Below are positions 1 through 10,481 of a stretch of DNA of 58,611 nt, one piece after another. The position numbers and the translations under genes are program-made. Below the pieces are notes generated by a model. It was not told where the DNA came from. It was given only the letters and a program-made list of their open reading frames with translations, and did not search any database. Every line of letters begins with the position of its first letter. Position 1 is the stretch's first letter. The DNA is from UBA3064 sp023258775. Lineage in GTDB: Bacteria; Pseudomonadota; Gammaproteobacteria; Burkholderiales; Burkholderiaceae_E. The DNA is taken from the NCBI GenBank assembly GCA_044355655.1, contig JBIKXS010000018.1, forward strand, positions 1 through 58,611. Reading direction: 5' to 3'.

Positions 1-1646
1 ACGAACTAATGGTCCGCGAACTTGCCAAGCTTGAGTGTCCGGGCCTACCAGTAAGTTTGTCGCATGAGGTTTTAGGCGAACTTCGCGAATACGAGCGAAG
101 CATTGCAACAATACTCAACGCCTATGTGATGCCCAAGGTTGGTAACTATTTGAACACTATTGAAGCTGGATTAAGGGCCATCGGTCTGAACACCAACTTA
201 CGGGTCATGCAATCCAATGGCGGTGTCATTTCTAAATCATTCGGTGCAAAGTTCCCGATTCGTCTGCTCGAATCCGGCCCTGCGGCAGGTGCTCTCGGTG
301 CAGCGCACGCCGCTAAATCACTGGCTATGCCAGATTTGATCGCCTTTGACATGGGGGGTACTACAGCAAAGGCATGCCTCATTAGCAAGGGCGACCCCGG
401 CATTACCACCGAGTTTGAAGCAGCTCGAACCCAACGATTTAAAAAGGGTAGCGGTCTACCTGTACGCATCCCAACAGTCGATCTCATCGAGATTGGAGCA
501 GGCGGAGGGAGCATTGCTCAGGTCGACACCACAGGACTATTGAAAGTAGGGCCGCATAGTGCTGGATCCATGCCTGGACCGGCCTGTTACGGGCTTGGCG
601 GCAGGCTGCCGACCGTTACCGACGCTGCGCTTTTACTAGGCTACCTTGATCCAGCGGCCAGACTTAGCAACGCAGTCTCCCTGAGCTACGACTCAGCGAG
701 CAAAGCCATGGATGAGCATGTCGCTGCAAAGCTTGGCATCTCGATCCATGAAGCAGCGGCGGGCGTACACCGTATCGTTTGCGAGCAAATGGCTGCAGCT
801 GCAAAGATTCACGCCGTTGAAAAGGCAAAAGATATTCGCAAAAGCACGGTTCTTGCCTTTGGGGGCGCTGGCCCACTCCATGCACGCGAGCTTGCTCGTC
901 GCACCGCTGCCCGCCATATCGTTGTGCCATCGAGCTCAGGCGTTTTTTCAGCGTTTGGACTTCTTGTTGCGCCAATGAAGCTTGATATGGTTCGAACTCG
1001 CTACCAGAAGCTTGACGACATCGATTTCAAGGAATTAGAGCAATTCTTAAAGGCAATGGAAGAGCAACTGGGCCGCGAGCTCAAAGCCGCATCGACCGAG
1101 CCAGGAAACCCAGCCGAATCAGAAGCACAGACAAAGCTCGAGCATCATGGTCAAAACAACGAAGATCCCGCGTTACAAAAGCAGGCTTCTTATCGATTCG
1201 TTCGGTCGGCCGACATGCGCTACGTCGGTCAAGGATTCGAAGTAGCCACTTCACTGCCTGCAGATCTATCAATGGCCAATCCAAAGGACATCAAGGCATC
1301 TTTCGAAACCCAGTATCGACGATTATTTGGGTCATCGATTGATGCGGCAGCGCTTGAGATTTTGAATTGGCGCGTTGAAGCCTATGCATCACAAGGGCAA
1401 GCGATTCAGACCTTAGTCGGTCAGATAGGGACTAGCTCGCAAAAATCCGTCAAACGAAGAAGCGCTTATTTCCCTTGTATTCGCGATTGGGTCGATACAC
1501 CTGTGCTTTCAGAACACGAGCTCCCGATTGATCATGCAAACCAAGGCCCTGCTTTGATCGAACAGGCGGGTTCGACCGTGGTGATTGGGCCGGGCGATCG
1601 TTATCACAAAGACCCATTTGGCAATATCCATATTTTTAACGCATAG
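1..1646 (+). CDS. hyuA: HyuA-type hydantoinase/oxoprolinase, ATP-binding subunit (5' end cut by window)
   Basis: This is the large ATP-dependent subunit of the N-methylhydantoinase A / acetone carboxylase / 5-oxoprolinase family, which opens cyclic amides (hydantoins, 5-oxoproline) or carboxylates ketones at the cost of ATP. The frame is open to the left edge, and about 547 residues are visible against roughly 690 for the family, so about 150 N-terminal residues lie outside the window; the first ATG at 9 is probably internal. The core phosphate-binding motif DMGGTTAK and the glycine-rich GAGGGSIA and FGGAGPLH segments are present. The hyuB gene follows after 2 bp, which is the normal subunit pair and implies co-translation. 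The real substrate (hydantoin, oxoproline or other) cannot be read from sequence. A polar stretch around residues 360-395 is a variable linker. Confidence 0.9.
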   Translation, partial: ELMVRELAKLECPGLPVSLSHEVLGELREYERSIATILNAYVMPKVGNYLNTIEAGLRAIGLNTNLRVMQSNGGVISKSFGAKFPIRLLESGPAAGALGAAHAAKSLAMPDLIAFDMGGTTAKACLISKGDPGITTEFEAARTQRFKKGSGLPVRIPTVDLIEIGAGGGSIAQVDTTGLLKVGPHSAGSMPGPACYGLGGRLPTVTDAALLLGYLDPAARLSNAVSLSYDSASKAMDEHVAAKLGISIHEAAAGVHRIVCEQMAAAAKIHAVEKAKDIRKSTVLAFGGAGPLHARELARRTAARHIVVPSSSGVFSAFGLLVAPMKLDMVRTRYQKLDDIDFKELEQFLKAMEEQLGRELKAASTEPGNPAESEAQTKLEHHGQNNEDPALQKQASYRFVRSADMRYVGQGFEVATSLPADLSMANPKDIKASFETQYRRLFGSSIDAAALEILNWRVEAYASQGQAIQTLVGQIGTSSQKSVKRRSAYFPCIRDWVDTPVLSEHELPIDHANQGPALIEQAGSTVVIGPGDRYHKDPFGNIHIFNA

Positions 1647-1648
1647 CC

Positions 1649-3244
1649 ATGATCGATCCGATTGACCTTGAAATTTACTGGAACCGTCTTATTTCGATAA
1701 CAGATGAGGCAGGTGCCGTACTCAAGCGGACATCCTTCTCGACGGTGGTCAGAGAGTCCAATGACTTCGCCTGTGTGCTGCTTGACTCGAAAGCAAGGCT
1801 TATCGCGCAATCCTCGCTAAGCATTCCAGGTTTTATCGGCACCGCACCACTGAGCTTAAAAGCCATGCTCAAGGCGATTCCTATCGAGGCGTTAAAGCCC
1901 GGTGATGTTTTGTTCACCAATGACCCTTGGATTGGGACAGGCCATTTACCCGATGCGAGTATGGCCCGACCTATTTTTCATAATCATCGAATCATCGCCT
2001 TTGCGATGTCAGTAGCGCACTTATCGGACATCGGTGGTCGACAATGGTCGGCCGATGCCAATGAACTCTTTGAGGAAGGTATTCGCTTCCCGGTACTTAA
2101 GCTCGTCGAGGCTGGGAAGCTCAATGAATTTGTTGTGAACCTGCTGATGGGCAATGTCAGGCTACCCCAACAAGTCAAGGGCGATTTATTCGCACAGCTT
2201 GCGGCATTATCAGTTTCAGAACAGCGTGTCTTAGAGCTCGTCAATGAATATAAGCTTGCATCACTTGATGGGGTTGCTGAAGCCATTTTCATGGCCTCCG
2301 AACGCGCAGCCCTTACCGAACTCGCCAGGGTCAAGCCTGGCATTTACAAAGGTTATGTCGATTCAGACGGATTCGATGAGCCGATTCATATTCAAGCGAG
2401 CGTGGAGGTCTCACCGCATGGCATTTATGTTGACTACTCGGGAAGCTCAGCGCAAATTCGCTATGGCATTAATGAAACTTATAACCATACCTATGCATAC
2501 ACCATCTTTCCCTTAAAGTGTCTCTTAGCACCCTCCATTCCTAATAACGATGGCTTTACACGTCTTTTTCGGGTTCATGCGCCCGAAGGGAGCATTGTCA
2601 ACGCCCGATATCCAGCACCGGTCGGCGCACGCCACCTGATCGGCCATCAATTGCAGGCGGCGGTGTTCGAAGCACTTGCCGAGGTTTTTCCTATGCAGGT
2701 GCAAGCAGACAGCGGAACCCCGCTTTGGTCGGTCTTATTACGAGGCTTGGCTTGCGAGTCTCAAAAAGGCTTCTCGACCATTCTATTTTTTAATGGCGGC
2801 ATGGGTGCGATGCAAGGACGTGATGGCCCCCCTGCTGCAGGCTTTCCAGCTAATATTTCAAACACACCCATCGAAGTTGCAGAAACCCTTGCGCCCATTA
2901 TGTTCGGCGAAAAGCGTCTTGCCGAGGGCTCTGGCGGTGATGGCCGGTATCGAGGAGGCGATGGGCAGATTGTGAGTTTTCAATCGCACTGGCCGGGCAA
3001 GATGCGTGTATCACTGCTTACGGATCGAACCAAAATGCCAGCTCGGGGCCTTTTAGGCGGAGCGGACGGAAAGACCGGTGGTGTCTATCTTAATGGCAAA
3101 TTGGTAGAGCTTGCCAAACGTGTCGTTGATGTCAACCACGAAGACTGGCTTGCCTTGCATTTACCTGGTGGTGGAGGTTTTGGACCAAATGAAACAAGGG
3201 ATGACCTAGCGATTGATACGCCTGTAGACTCGATCGATACATAG
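1649..3244 (+). CDS. hyuB: HyuB-type hydantoinase/oxoprolinase subunit B
   Basis: Second subunit of the ATP-dependent hydantoinase/5-oxoprolinase complex; 531 aa matches the usual size of about 500-590 aa. The N-terminus (MIDPIDLEIYWNRL) is the family start, and the motifs FTNDPWIGTGHLPD, HLSDIGG and the C-terminal LPGGGGFG turn are characteristic. In the family this subunit contributes to hydrolysis of the phosphorylated ring intermediate made with HyuA. It starts 2 bp after hyuA, so both are surely in one transcript. A 50-bp gap with no clear terminator separates it from recC. I see no dedicated transporter or racemase next to it, so the substrate remains open. Confidence 0.92.
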   Translation: MIDPIDLEIYWNRLISITDEAGAVLKRTSFSTVVRESNDFACVLLDSKARLIAQSSLSIPGFIGTAPLSLKAMLKAIPIEALKPGDVLFTNDPWIGTGHLPDASMARPIFHNHRIIAFAMSVAHLSDIGGRQWSADANELFEEGIRFPVLKLVEAGKLNEFVVNLLMGNVRLPQQVKGDLFAQLAALSVSEQRVLELVNEYKLASLDGVAEAIFMASERAALTELARVKPGIYKGYVDSDGFDEPIHIQASVEVSPHGIYVDYSGSSAQIRYGINETYNHTYAYTIFPLKCLLAPSIPNNDGFTRLFRVHAPEGSIVNARYPAPVGARHLIGHQLQAAVFEALAEVFPMQVQADSGTPLWSVLLRGLACESQKGFSTILFFNGGMGAMQGRDGPPAAGFPANISNTPIEVAETLAPIMFGEKRLAEGSGGDGRYRGGDGQIVSFQSHWPGKMRVSLLTDRTKMPARGLLGGADGKTGGVYLNGKLVELAKRVVDVNHEDWLALHLPGGGGFGPNETRDDLAIDTPVDSIDT

Positions 3245-3294
3245 ATTGAGACGATAGCCATGCAGATGTCCTAGGACTCTCACGCTTTAGATCA

Positions 3295-6200
3295 ATGCTA
3301 AAACTAATCACATCAAATCGCTACGAATATCTCGAGCAAACACTCGTGGATGCACTCGCCAACGATGAGATTTCAGTTTTTACACCCCAATCCTTAATCA
3401 TTCCAAGCACGGCTGTTAAGCGCTCGATTGAACTAAGAGCAGCTCGTCAACACGGTGTCTGTGCCAACATTCAATTTGACTATCTGGGGCAGTGGCTTTG
3501 GCGTCAGTTCGCAAAAGTCATTGAGGTGGAGGAACACTCACCTTTTTCACCCGATTTGCTTACTTGGCGTATCTTCGCAAGCTTTAGTGATCAGGTGTTC
3601 ACCAAAGAGCATCCTAGACTTGAGCGTTATTTGGATGGCGCTCAGAGCCTGATGCGTTTCGAGTTGGCAAAGCGTTGCGCCAGCTTATTTGACCAATACC
3701 TAACCTACCGAGCCGATTGGCTTGAGGCCTGGCTCCGTCTTTACGATCAAGCCGATGAGGATGAGCGCTGGCAAGCGGCGCTATGGCGAAGGGTCGCAGC
3801 AGAAGTTGGTGTACAGACCCAACACCCTTCGTTTCGTTTTTTTCATACGCTTCATCTCGAAGGTTTGCATGCTGTTAACCGGCTAGGGCTTAACAACACA
3901 TTAAGGGTTTTTTGTCTTCCGAGTATGCCAACGCTCTATCTGGATATGCTCAAGAAGCTTTCTTCCTGGATTGATATCGATATTTACGCCATTAATCCAT
4001 GTTCTGAATATTGGTATGAGATTATCAACCCGAAGCGATTGAGCAAATTGCAAGTGCACGATCGCGCGCAGTATCACGAGGTCGGCAACCCTTTGCTCGC
4101 CTCATGGGGCCAGCAAGCAAAGACCTACCTAGGCACATTGATCGATCATGAGCTCGAAATGATTGATGAAAGCCACTTTGAGTGCCCAAGCGAAGCAAGC
4201 CCGACACATTCGCGAGCCACCTCGCTTCTCAACAGTCTACAGACTGCCATGCTCAGGATGCAAGATCTTGAGCCAGGCACTTTTCATTTGTCACCCAATG
4301 ATCGAAGTCTTGAGATTCATGTTTGTCATTCGCTCAGACGCGAGCTCGAGGTATTGAGGGACCAATTGCTTGGCATGTTTGCCGCAAACAATGCCCCAAT
4401 GGCTTCTGACATTCTCGTTGTAACGCCTGATCTTGAGCTTGCGGCCCCACTGATCGAATCAATTTTTGGATCGACCGAAGATGACTGTGTTATTCCCTAT
4501 ATCATCATGGGTCGTCCTTTAAAGCAGACCAATCAATACGCCAAAACCTTGCTTTCGGTCTTTAATTTTGCAGTATCCCGATTTGAGGCAAGTAAACTCA
4601 TAGGACTCTTGCAACTTCCCTTGATTGCAAAGCAATTTGGCATCAACGAAGAAGATTTGCTGCGCTTACAAGCCTGGATTGATAAGGCAGGTATCCGCTG
4701 GGGAATCGACGGCAGACACCGTCAACAGCTTGGCCTTCCACCAACAGATATTTATAGCATTGTTAATGGTCTTGAGCGTCTTTACCTAGGCTATGCGATG
4801 CCTGGGCGATTTGCCAGACCGATCCATGGGATGCTTCCGGCCGGCAATCCAGAAGGCATCGAGGCACAAAGCCTCGGCCGATTTCAATACTTCATTGATT
4901 GCTTACAAGCCCTGCACGAAGAACTCATTAAAGCCAAGCGTCCCGACGACTGGTTCAAATGCTGCATGGATACGCTCGAAGCATTCACCCCTATCGATTT
5001 CACCAGTCAGGATGATTATCAGGCCACACTAAGAAGCATCCGTAAGCTCCATCAAGACCTTCAGGCTACCGAGTTTAAGCAAGCCATCGCTGTTGAAGTT
5101 TTCCTGCAAGCCCTGGAAGCGAGCTTTGATCAACCCCTACAAGGTGCTGTTCCAGCAGGTAGCCTTTGCTTTGCATCGATGCATAGCATGCGCGCCCTGC
5201 CCTACCGGATAATTTGCGTGGTGGGATTAGGCGATGATGTCTTTCCGAGTAAGCAAAGTCCGCTCGAATTTGATCTCATGGCGCGCAGGCCTCGCCCAGG
5301 CGATCGACAAAGGCGCCTCGATGATCGAGCTTTGTTTTTGGATCTCCTACTTGCAGCACGCGAGCGTTTTTATATCAGTTATACGGGTAGGAACATTCGA
5401 GATAATTCTTATGTTGCCGGTTCAATGCTCATTAGCGAACTTCTTGATGCTGCGGCAATGCTTTTTTCGCCAATGACTACCTCCAACGAAGCCCTTGAAG
5501 CTGCGAAACGGCAAATCGTTATTGAGCATCCCCTTCAAGCCTTCTCACTCGACTACTTCCAAAAAGCCGTCGATCCTAGATTGCATAACTACCGCCGAAG
5601 CCTTCGTAACGCGCAAGCCGAAAGCCTTAAGCGAGCATCAAAAGGAAACAAATCTCGAGGCTTCTTCTTCGAGAAGCTTTCCAAGCCGTCAGCGCATTTT
5701 TATCGCTTGAGAATCGAAAGCCTGATTGAATTTTTTCGTAATCCTTCACGCTACTTGCTCAAACACCGGCTTGGCATCGTACTCAAGCGCAGCCAAGACG
5801 GTATCGAAGACCATGAACCCTTCGAAGCCAAGCATCGTTCGGCCCAAAGCCTTGCCAGTCGAATCCTAGACTTTGCACTTTCGGGCGACTCAAAGGTATT
5901 GCTGCAAGCCTGCGCACAGGCGGGTCTAGAGTATCCACCCGACCGACTTGGTGCGTTTGCTCGCGAGCATGAGCTACAAGCCATCATTCGATTTGCCGAC
6001 GAGCTAAAGCCACGTCTTGCCGAGCCCAAGCAAGCTGCACTCACGCATCGGATTTTGCTTGATCTTGATGGTGAACCCTGGGAACTTAGCTATACCTTGT
6101 CTGATCTTCGAACCGAAGGGCTTTGTCGCTACCGTTATGCCGATGCCAATTGTTATGATTACTTGCGAGCGTGGATTGAACATCTGGCACTCCAAAGCCT

Positions 6201-6582
6201 AGCGCTTGCCAGTCAAACCGGTAGGCACGCATTCAAGGCTAACTCGTACTGGCATTTTCGCGACCGTTGCCTTGAACTTCCACCGATCGTCGATGCGCAG
6301 GAACAGCTGATATTACTTCTTAAACGCTATCGAGATGGGCTTTCAGCGCCTTTGCGCTTTTTCCCAAAATCCGCTTGGGCCTATATCAGCAAGGGACGGA
6401 GTCTAGCTGCCGCCAGCGAGGCTTGGTACTCAAGCGATTACAACGCTTTTGGCGAAGGCGATGACCCCGCCTACCAACTTGCCCTTAGAGGCCTCAATGA
6501 TCCTTTCGATGACGAGTTTGAGCACCATGCAGAGGCCGTGTTCGGACGCTTTCATGACACCTTAGGAGCGTATGAGCCGTGA
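3295..6582 (+). CDS. recC: RecBCD exonuclease V subunit gamma
   Basis: RecC (1095 aa, normal size is about 1100) is the subunit of the RecBCD helicase-nuclease that splits the duplex and recognises Chi; it has helicase-like folds without ATPase activity. The start MLKLITSNRYEYLEQ and internal segments such as FLPSMPTLYLDML-like and SLCFASMHSMRALPYRIICVVGLGDDVFP are typical of RecC (the last resembles the helicase motif VI area). No Walker A motif is present, as expected. Its stop overlaps the GTG start of recB in GTGA, so translation of the two is coupled. The order recC-recB-recD is the one found in many beta- and gammaproteobacteria. Repair of double-strand breaks and destruction of linear foreign DNA are the expected roles. 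Confidence 0.95.
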   Translation: MLKLITSNRYEYLEQTLVDALANDEISVFTPQSLIIPSTAVKRSIELRAARQHGVCANIQFDYLGQWLWRQFAKVIEVEEHSPFSPDLLTWRIFASFSDQVFTKEHPRLERYLDGAQSLMRFELAKRCASLFDQYLTYRADWLEAWLRLYDQADEDERWQAALWRRVAAEVGVQTQHPSFRFFHTLHLEGLHAVNRLGLNNTLRVFCLPSMPTLYLDMLKKLSSWIDIDIYAINPCSEYWYEIINPKRLSKLQVHDRAQYHEVGNPLLASWGQQAKTYLGTLIDHELEMIDESHFECPSEASPTHSRATSLLNSLQTAMLRMQDLEPGTFHLSPNDRSLEIHVCHSLRRELEVLRDQLLGMFAANNAPMASDILVVTPDLELAAPLIESIFGSTEDDCVIPYIIMGRPLKQTNQYAKTLLSVFNFAVSRFEASKLIGLLQLPLIAKQFGINEEDLLRLQAWIDKAGIRWGIDGRHRQQLGLPPTDIYSIVNGLERLYLGYAMPGRFARPIHGMLPAGNPEGIEAQSLGRFQYFIDCLQALHEELIKAKRPDDWFKCCMDTLEAFTPIDFTSQDDYQATLRSIRKLHQDLQATEFKQAIAVEVFLQALEASFDQPLQGAVPAGSLCFASMHSMRALPYRIICVVGLGDDVFPSKQSPLEFDLMARRPRPGDRQRRLDDRALFLDLLLAARERFYISYTGRNIRDNSYVAGSMLISELLDAAAMLFSPMTTSNEALEAAKRQIVIEHPLQAFSLDYFQKAVDPRLHNYRRSLRNAQAESLKRASKGNKSRGFFFEKLSKPSAHFYRLRIESLIEFFRNPSRYLLKHRLGIVLKRSQDGIEDHEPFEAKHRSAQSLASRILDFALSGDSKVLLQACAQAGLEYPPDRLGAFAREHELQAIIRFADELKPRLAEPKQAALTHRILLDLDGEPWELSYTLSDLRTEGLCRYRYADANCYDYLRAWIEHLALQSLALASQTGRHAFKANSYWHFRDRCLELPPIVDAQEQLILLLKRYRDGLSAPLRFFPKSAWAYISKGRSLAAASEAWYSSDYNAFGEGDDPAYQLALRGLNDPFDDEFEHHAEAVFGRFHDTLGAYEP

Positions 6583-9500
6583 CGATTCGTGAAGCCAGCC
6601 AGCTCGCTGACGATCCCTTGCAAGGTATTAGCCTTATTGAAGCGTCTGCAGGCACAGGGAAGACCTACACGATTTGCTCACTTTATCTGCGCTTGGTTAT
6701 AGAGCAAGATTACGACGTACAACAAATCTTGGTCGTGACCTTCACCAAGGCAGCGACTGCGGAATTACGTGAGCGAATTCGAGCGCGCCTTGTAAGTACC
6801 TATATTCAAACCAAGGCCAGTGAACCTCTTGACAAACCAAAGCTTCAGCGACTCGAAAGAGCGCTTCAGTGCATGGACGAAGCGGCAATCTTCACGATTC
6901 ACGGGTTTTGCCAACGCGCGCTTGCTGATCGACCGTTTGAAGCAGGCCAGGCTTTTGATCTTGAGTTAGTTGGCAGCGACGATGAGCTCATCGAGCAGTT
7001 AACCCAAGATTACTGGCGTCACTTTACTGCTTCTGACCAATGCACGCCAGAGCTTGCAAGCTACCTTCATCGCTTATCGGACAGCCCCAAGCGATTCGCT
7101 AATCTTCTAAAGAAATTTCTCTCTAAGCCCCTTGCCAAGCTGCAATGGCCCGAGGACATTGACGATCTCGACTGTCCTAACAAAGAGGTCTACAGACAAT
7201 TATTCGCTGAGGCGAGTCAACTTTGGCTCAATCAGCGCGATGCAATCATCCTTAAGCTTCGCGATGCGCTCGTTAACTTAAATCGAAACAGTTATAACGA
7301 AAAAAGTCTCGCTACAGCTTTCAATGCCTGGGACGAATATTTGGCAGCAAGCTATCCGCGAACCTTTGCTGAGTTTGATCAGAAGATCGCCTTACTGTCG
7401 AGCAAAAGCCTAAGGAGTAGAAAGCTTAAAGGCAGCGACCCACCCAAGCATCGCTTTTTCGACCTTGTCAACGACCTCATCGAACATGATGTTCGCGAGC
7501 AAAAAGCGCTTGAGCTGGCGCGGTTTCGATTGCTGCGACACATGCTCGAATGGTCAACACAGACGCTTCGAAAGCGTCGGATGCTTAAGCGCCAGGTTTC
7601 CTTTGATGAGATGCTATTAAACCTGTATCAAGCGCTTTGTAGCGAGCATGGCGAGCGACTAGCAGCAAGCCTTCGTGAAAAATACCCTGCGGCACTTATC
7701 GATGAATTCCAGGATACTGACCCGCTTCAGTTCAGTATTTTCTCGACGATTTACAAAAAACCCCAACATCCTTTATTTTTTGTTGGCGATCCGAAACAAG
7801 CTATTTATAGTTTTCGCAGCGCTGATCTCAACACTTATCTGCGAGCACGTCATCAAGCTGCTAAAACTTATTCACTCGACGAGAATCAACGATCGAGTAG
7901 GAGTCTCATCGAAGCCGTCAATGCGATTTTTAGCATCAACAAGCAGGCATTTGTTGTGCGAGGGCTTGACTTTCTTCCCGTCAAGATGGGCACTAAGCCA
8001 AGAGCATTATTTATCGATCACAATGCCTCGGACCATGGCCTTAACATCTGGATGCTGCCAGGCTCTTTCCCATGCATTGATCCGAACGACAGTGCCCTAA
8101 GCGCTCAACCGATCCGAGCTGATGAAGACGGCGCTACTGAAAACACAGCAGGGCAAGCGCTAATCCCAAAATCGGCTGCCCAATTGCAAAGCGCACAGGC
8201 CTGTGCGGCTGAAGTTGCCCGATTGATTCGAGATGCTCAAGACAGCTTGGTAAGCATCGCTGGCAAAGCGCTCACACCTGGCGATATCGCGGTGCTTGTC
8301 CGCACCCATAAGCAAGGCAGTTTGATCAAGCATGCGCTTGCCGATTTGGAAATTGCAAGTGTTGAGCTCTCGCAGGCAAGCGTGTTTCAAAGTCATGACG
8401 CTAAAGAGCTAGAACGTATCTGTTTGGCGATTCATCAGCCAGCGAACCGAGGGTTATTGCGCGCCGCGCTCGCCACCGAAATGATGGGTTTGGATGCAAA
8501 GCAGATTGAGGTAAGCCTTGAAGATGATATGCAACTTTTGCCTTTTATAGATCGGTTTTATCTTTATCGCGATCTATGGCAGCAACGGGGCTTTGGGGTC
8601 ATGTTCCGCCGGTTTCTAGAACTTGAGTCGATCGCAAGCCGGCTATTGGTCCGTCAAGACGGCGAACGGCGAATGACTAATCTCCTACACCTCGGCGAGC
8701 TCTTACACGAAGCCTCTCAAGTCGAGAACAGCATGGCTGGGCTTCTAGGCTGGTTAGCGCGTCAGTTAGCCGACGATCGTCAACATGATCACGTTCAGAT
8801 TCGTTTGGAGTCTGATCGTAACCTGGTACAAATTATCACGATTCACAAATCAAAAGGGCTCGAGTTTCCAGTGGTGTTTTGCCCCTTTCTATGGGATTCA
8901 ACAGTCGGAAAATCACAACGGCGTGATGAGGTACTGGTCTTCAACGATGCAACCGATGGACCGACGATTCACTTTGTTTCAAAGCAGCAAGCCGATGAAA
9001 AGCTTGAATCAATCAAGGAGCAAATCGCTCTTGACGAAGCAGCTGAAACCATTCGACTGATTTATGTTGCGCTAACGCGAGCTGTTCATCGTTGTTATCT
9101 CATTGCAGGCTGCTACCTTTCAAGTGAGAAGCGAGCGAGCCCTGCAGAAAGCACTAGCAGCATGCTCAATTGGCTGATTGCTGGGCATGATTTGAGTCCA
9201 CAGGATTGGCTCTTTGATAAGGACCGTAAGCAAGATCCAAATACCGTGAGCAGTATTTGTAATGCATGGCGAGCACTCGCCCAATCGGCTAAAGACTGCA
9301 TCAAAGTTTCAAGACTTCCGTCTATCGGGAGCTCCTTACCCCTTGCCCTTGGCCACGACATCACTGAGCTTATTGAGCCTCCCCAGCCCCTAAAGCCGCA
9401 GCCTTCCTGGCGCTTAACAAGTTTTAGCGCCATGACGCGGCAACACGAATCAAGAGTTAAAGATCTCGACGAGGCAAGCGCTTTTAATGCCATTAGTCTT

Positions 9501-10481
9501 ATTGAAGCGAGCCGCGTTGAGGATACACCCGGCTCTATCGTTGACCGCAACCGGGGTTCCGATAGCGTGCTAACTGCTGAGCACCCCTCGCATGATCAAG
9601 CAGATCAGTCAGTGTATGAACCGAAGCTTGATGATGACGATATGCTGCACTTCCCAAAAGGGCCTAACGCGGGCATCTGTCTTCATCAAATTTATGAAAC
9701 AATCGAATTTGACTGTCCAGCGTCGTGGCCAGAGCGCGTTGATGAGGCGCTCGCGAATGCACAACTACTGAACCTAAGCTCCCCGCGCACGCGTGATCTT
9801 CGCCCCACGACTCAACTTGAGCATGGCATGTCACCCGAAGCAAGTAATGCGAAATGGCATCGTATGGCCATGGGCATGCTCGATCATGTGCTTCACACCG
9901 AACTCGGCCAAGGCCTTGTACTTAGCAAGATCGATAAGTACCGACGCTTAACTGAGCTTGAATTCACGATCCACACGGCTTCATTTGATCATTCAAGGCT
10001 TGATCAATTGCTAAGCCAGGAAGCCGAAGACTATGGGCTTGAGATGCCGGCAGAAACAGTCGCCCTACAAAGACAAGATCTTCAGGCCTATTTAAAGGGA
10101 TTTATCGACCTGGTTATCGAACACGATGGTCGCTATTTTCTCATCGACTGGAAGTCAAACCATCTTGGTAATCGGATGGCCGACTACGGCCCCGAGCCGC
10201 TCAAGCGCAGCATGCTTGAGCACCGCTATCATTTGCAATACCTTATTTACACGCTTGCACTTGACCGCTACCTGCGACTTCGTGTTAAGAACTACTGTTA
10301 TGAAAATCATTTTGGTGGCGTGTTCTATCTTTTCATCCGTGGAGTACGCCCTTACTGGCGCAATGCTGACCGAAGTCCGGCAGGTGTCTTTTATAAAAAG
10401 CCCAAGGCCGAGAGCATTGCAAGGCTTGATCGCTTGTTTGGAGAACCCCCCAAGCGCGGACCGATGGACGAGAAGCGATGA
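6579..10481 (+). CDS. recB: RecBCD exonuclease V subunit beta (helicase-nuclease)
   Basis: RecB (1300 aa) is the 3'-5' superfamily-1 helicase plus nuclease of RecBCD. Visible parts in order: Walker A EASAGTGKTYT (residues about 21-30), motif Ia VVTFTKAATAELR, motif II DEFQDTDPLQ near residue 370, motif III GDPKQAIYSFR, motif V ITIHKSKGLEFPVV, motif VI IYVALTRAVHR, and a C-terminal nuclease with GFIDLV, IDWKSN near residue 1190 and YHLQYLIYTLAL. The nuclease acidic residues and lysine (D...DWK) are intact. Translation starts at GTG overlapping the recC stop and ends in an ATGA overlap with recD. Long acidic or polar inserts between residues about 500-530 and 985-1030 are outside the conserved core. 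Confidence 0.96.
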   Translation: MTIREASQLADDPLQGISLIEASAGTGKTYTICSLYLRLVIEQDYDVQQILVVTFTKAATAELRERIRARLVSTYIQTKASEPLDKPKLQRLERALQCMDEAAIFTIHGFCQRALADRPFEAGQAFDLELVGSDDELIEQLTQDYWRHFTASDQCTPELASYLHRLSDSPKRFANLLKKFLSKPLAKLQWPEDIDDLDCPNKEVYRQLFAEASQLWLNQRDAIILKLRDALVNLNRNSYNEKSLATAFNAWDEYLAASYPRTFAEFDQKIALLSSKSLRSRKLKGSDPPKHRFFDLVNDLIEHDVREQKALELARFRLLRHMLEWSTQTLRKRRMLKRQVSFDEMLLNLYQALCSEHGERLAASLREKYPAALIDEFQDTDPLQFSIFSTIYKKPQHPLFFVGDPKQAIYSFRSADLNTYLRARHQAAKTYSLDENQRSSRSLIEAVNAIFSINKQAFVVRGLDFLPVKMGTKPRALFIDHNASDHGLNIWMLPGSFPCIDPNDSALSAQPIRADEDGATENTAGQALIPKSAAQLQSAQACAAEVARLIRDAQDSLVSIAGKALTPGDIAVLVRTHKQGSLIKHALADLEIASVELSQASVFQSHDAKELERICLAIHQPANRGLLRAALATEMMGLDAKQIEVSLEDDMQLLPFIDRFYLYRDLWQQRGFGVMFRRFLELESIASRLLVRQDGERRMTNLLHLGELLHEASQVENSMAGLLGWLARQLADDRQHDHVQIRLESDRNLVQIITIHKSKGLEFPVVFCPFLWDSTVGKSQRRDEVLVFNDATDGPTIHFVSKQQADEKLESIKEQIALDEAAETIRLIYVALTRAVHRCYLIAGCYLSSEKRASPAESTSSMLNWLIAGHDLSPQDWLFDKDRKQDPNTVSSICNAWRALAQSAKDCIKVSRLPSIGSSLPLALGHDITELIEPPQPLKPQPSWRLTSFSAMTRQHESRVKDLDEASAFNAISLIEASRVEDTPGSIVDRNRGSDSVLTAEHPSHDQADQSVYEPKLDDDDMLHFPKGPNAGICLHQIYETIEFDCPASWPERVDEALANAQLLNLSSPRTRDLRPTTQLEHGMSPEASNAKWHRMAMGMLDHVLHTELGQGLVLSKIDKYRRLTELEFTIHTASFDHSRLDQLLSQEAEDYGLEMPAETVALQRQDLQAYLKGFIDLVIEHDGRYFLIDWKSNHLGNRMADYGPEPLKRSMLEHRYHLQYLIYTLALDRYLRLRVKNYCYENHFGGVFYLFIRGVRPYWRNADRSPAGVFYKKPKAESIARLDRLFGEPPKRGPMDEKR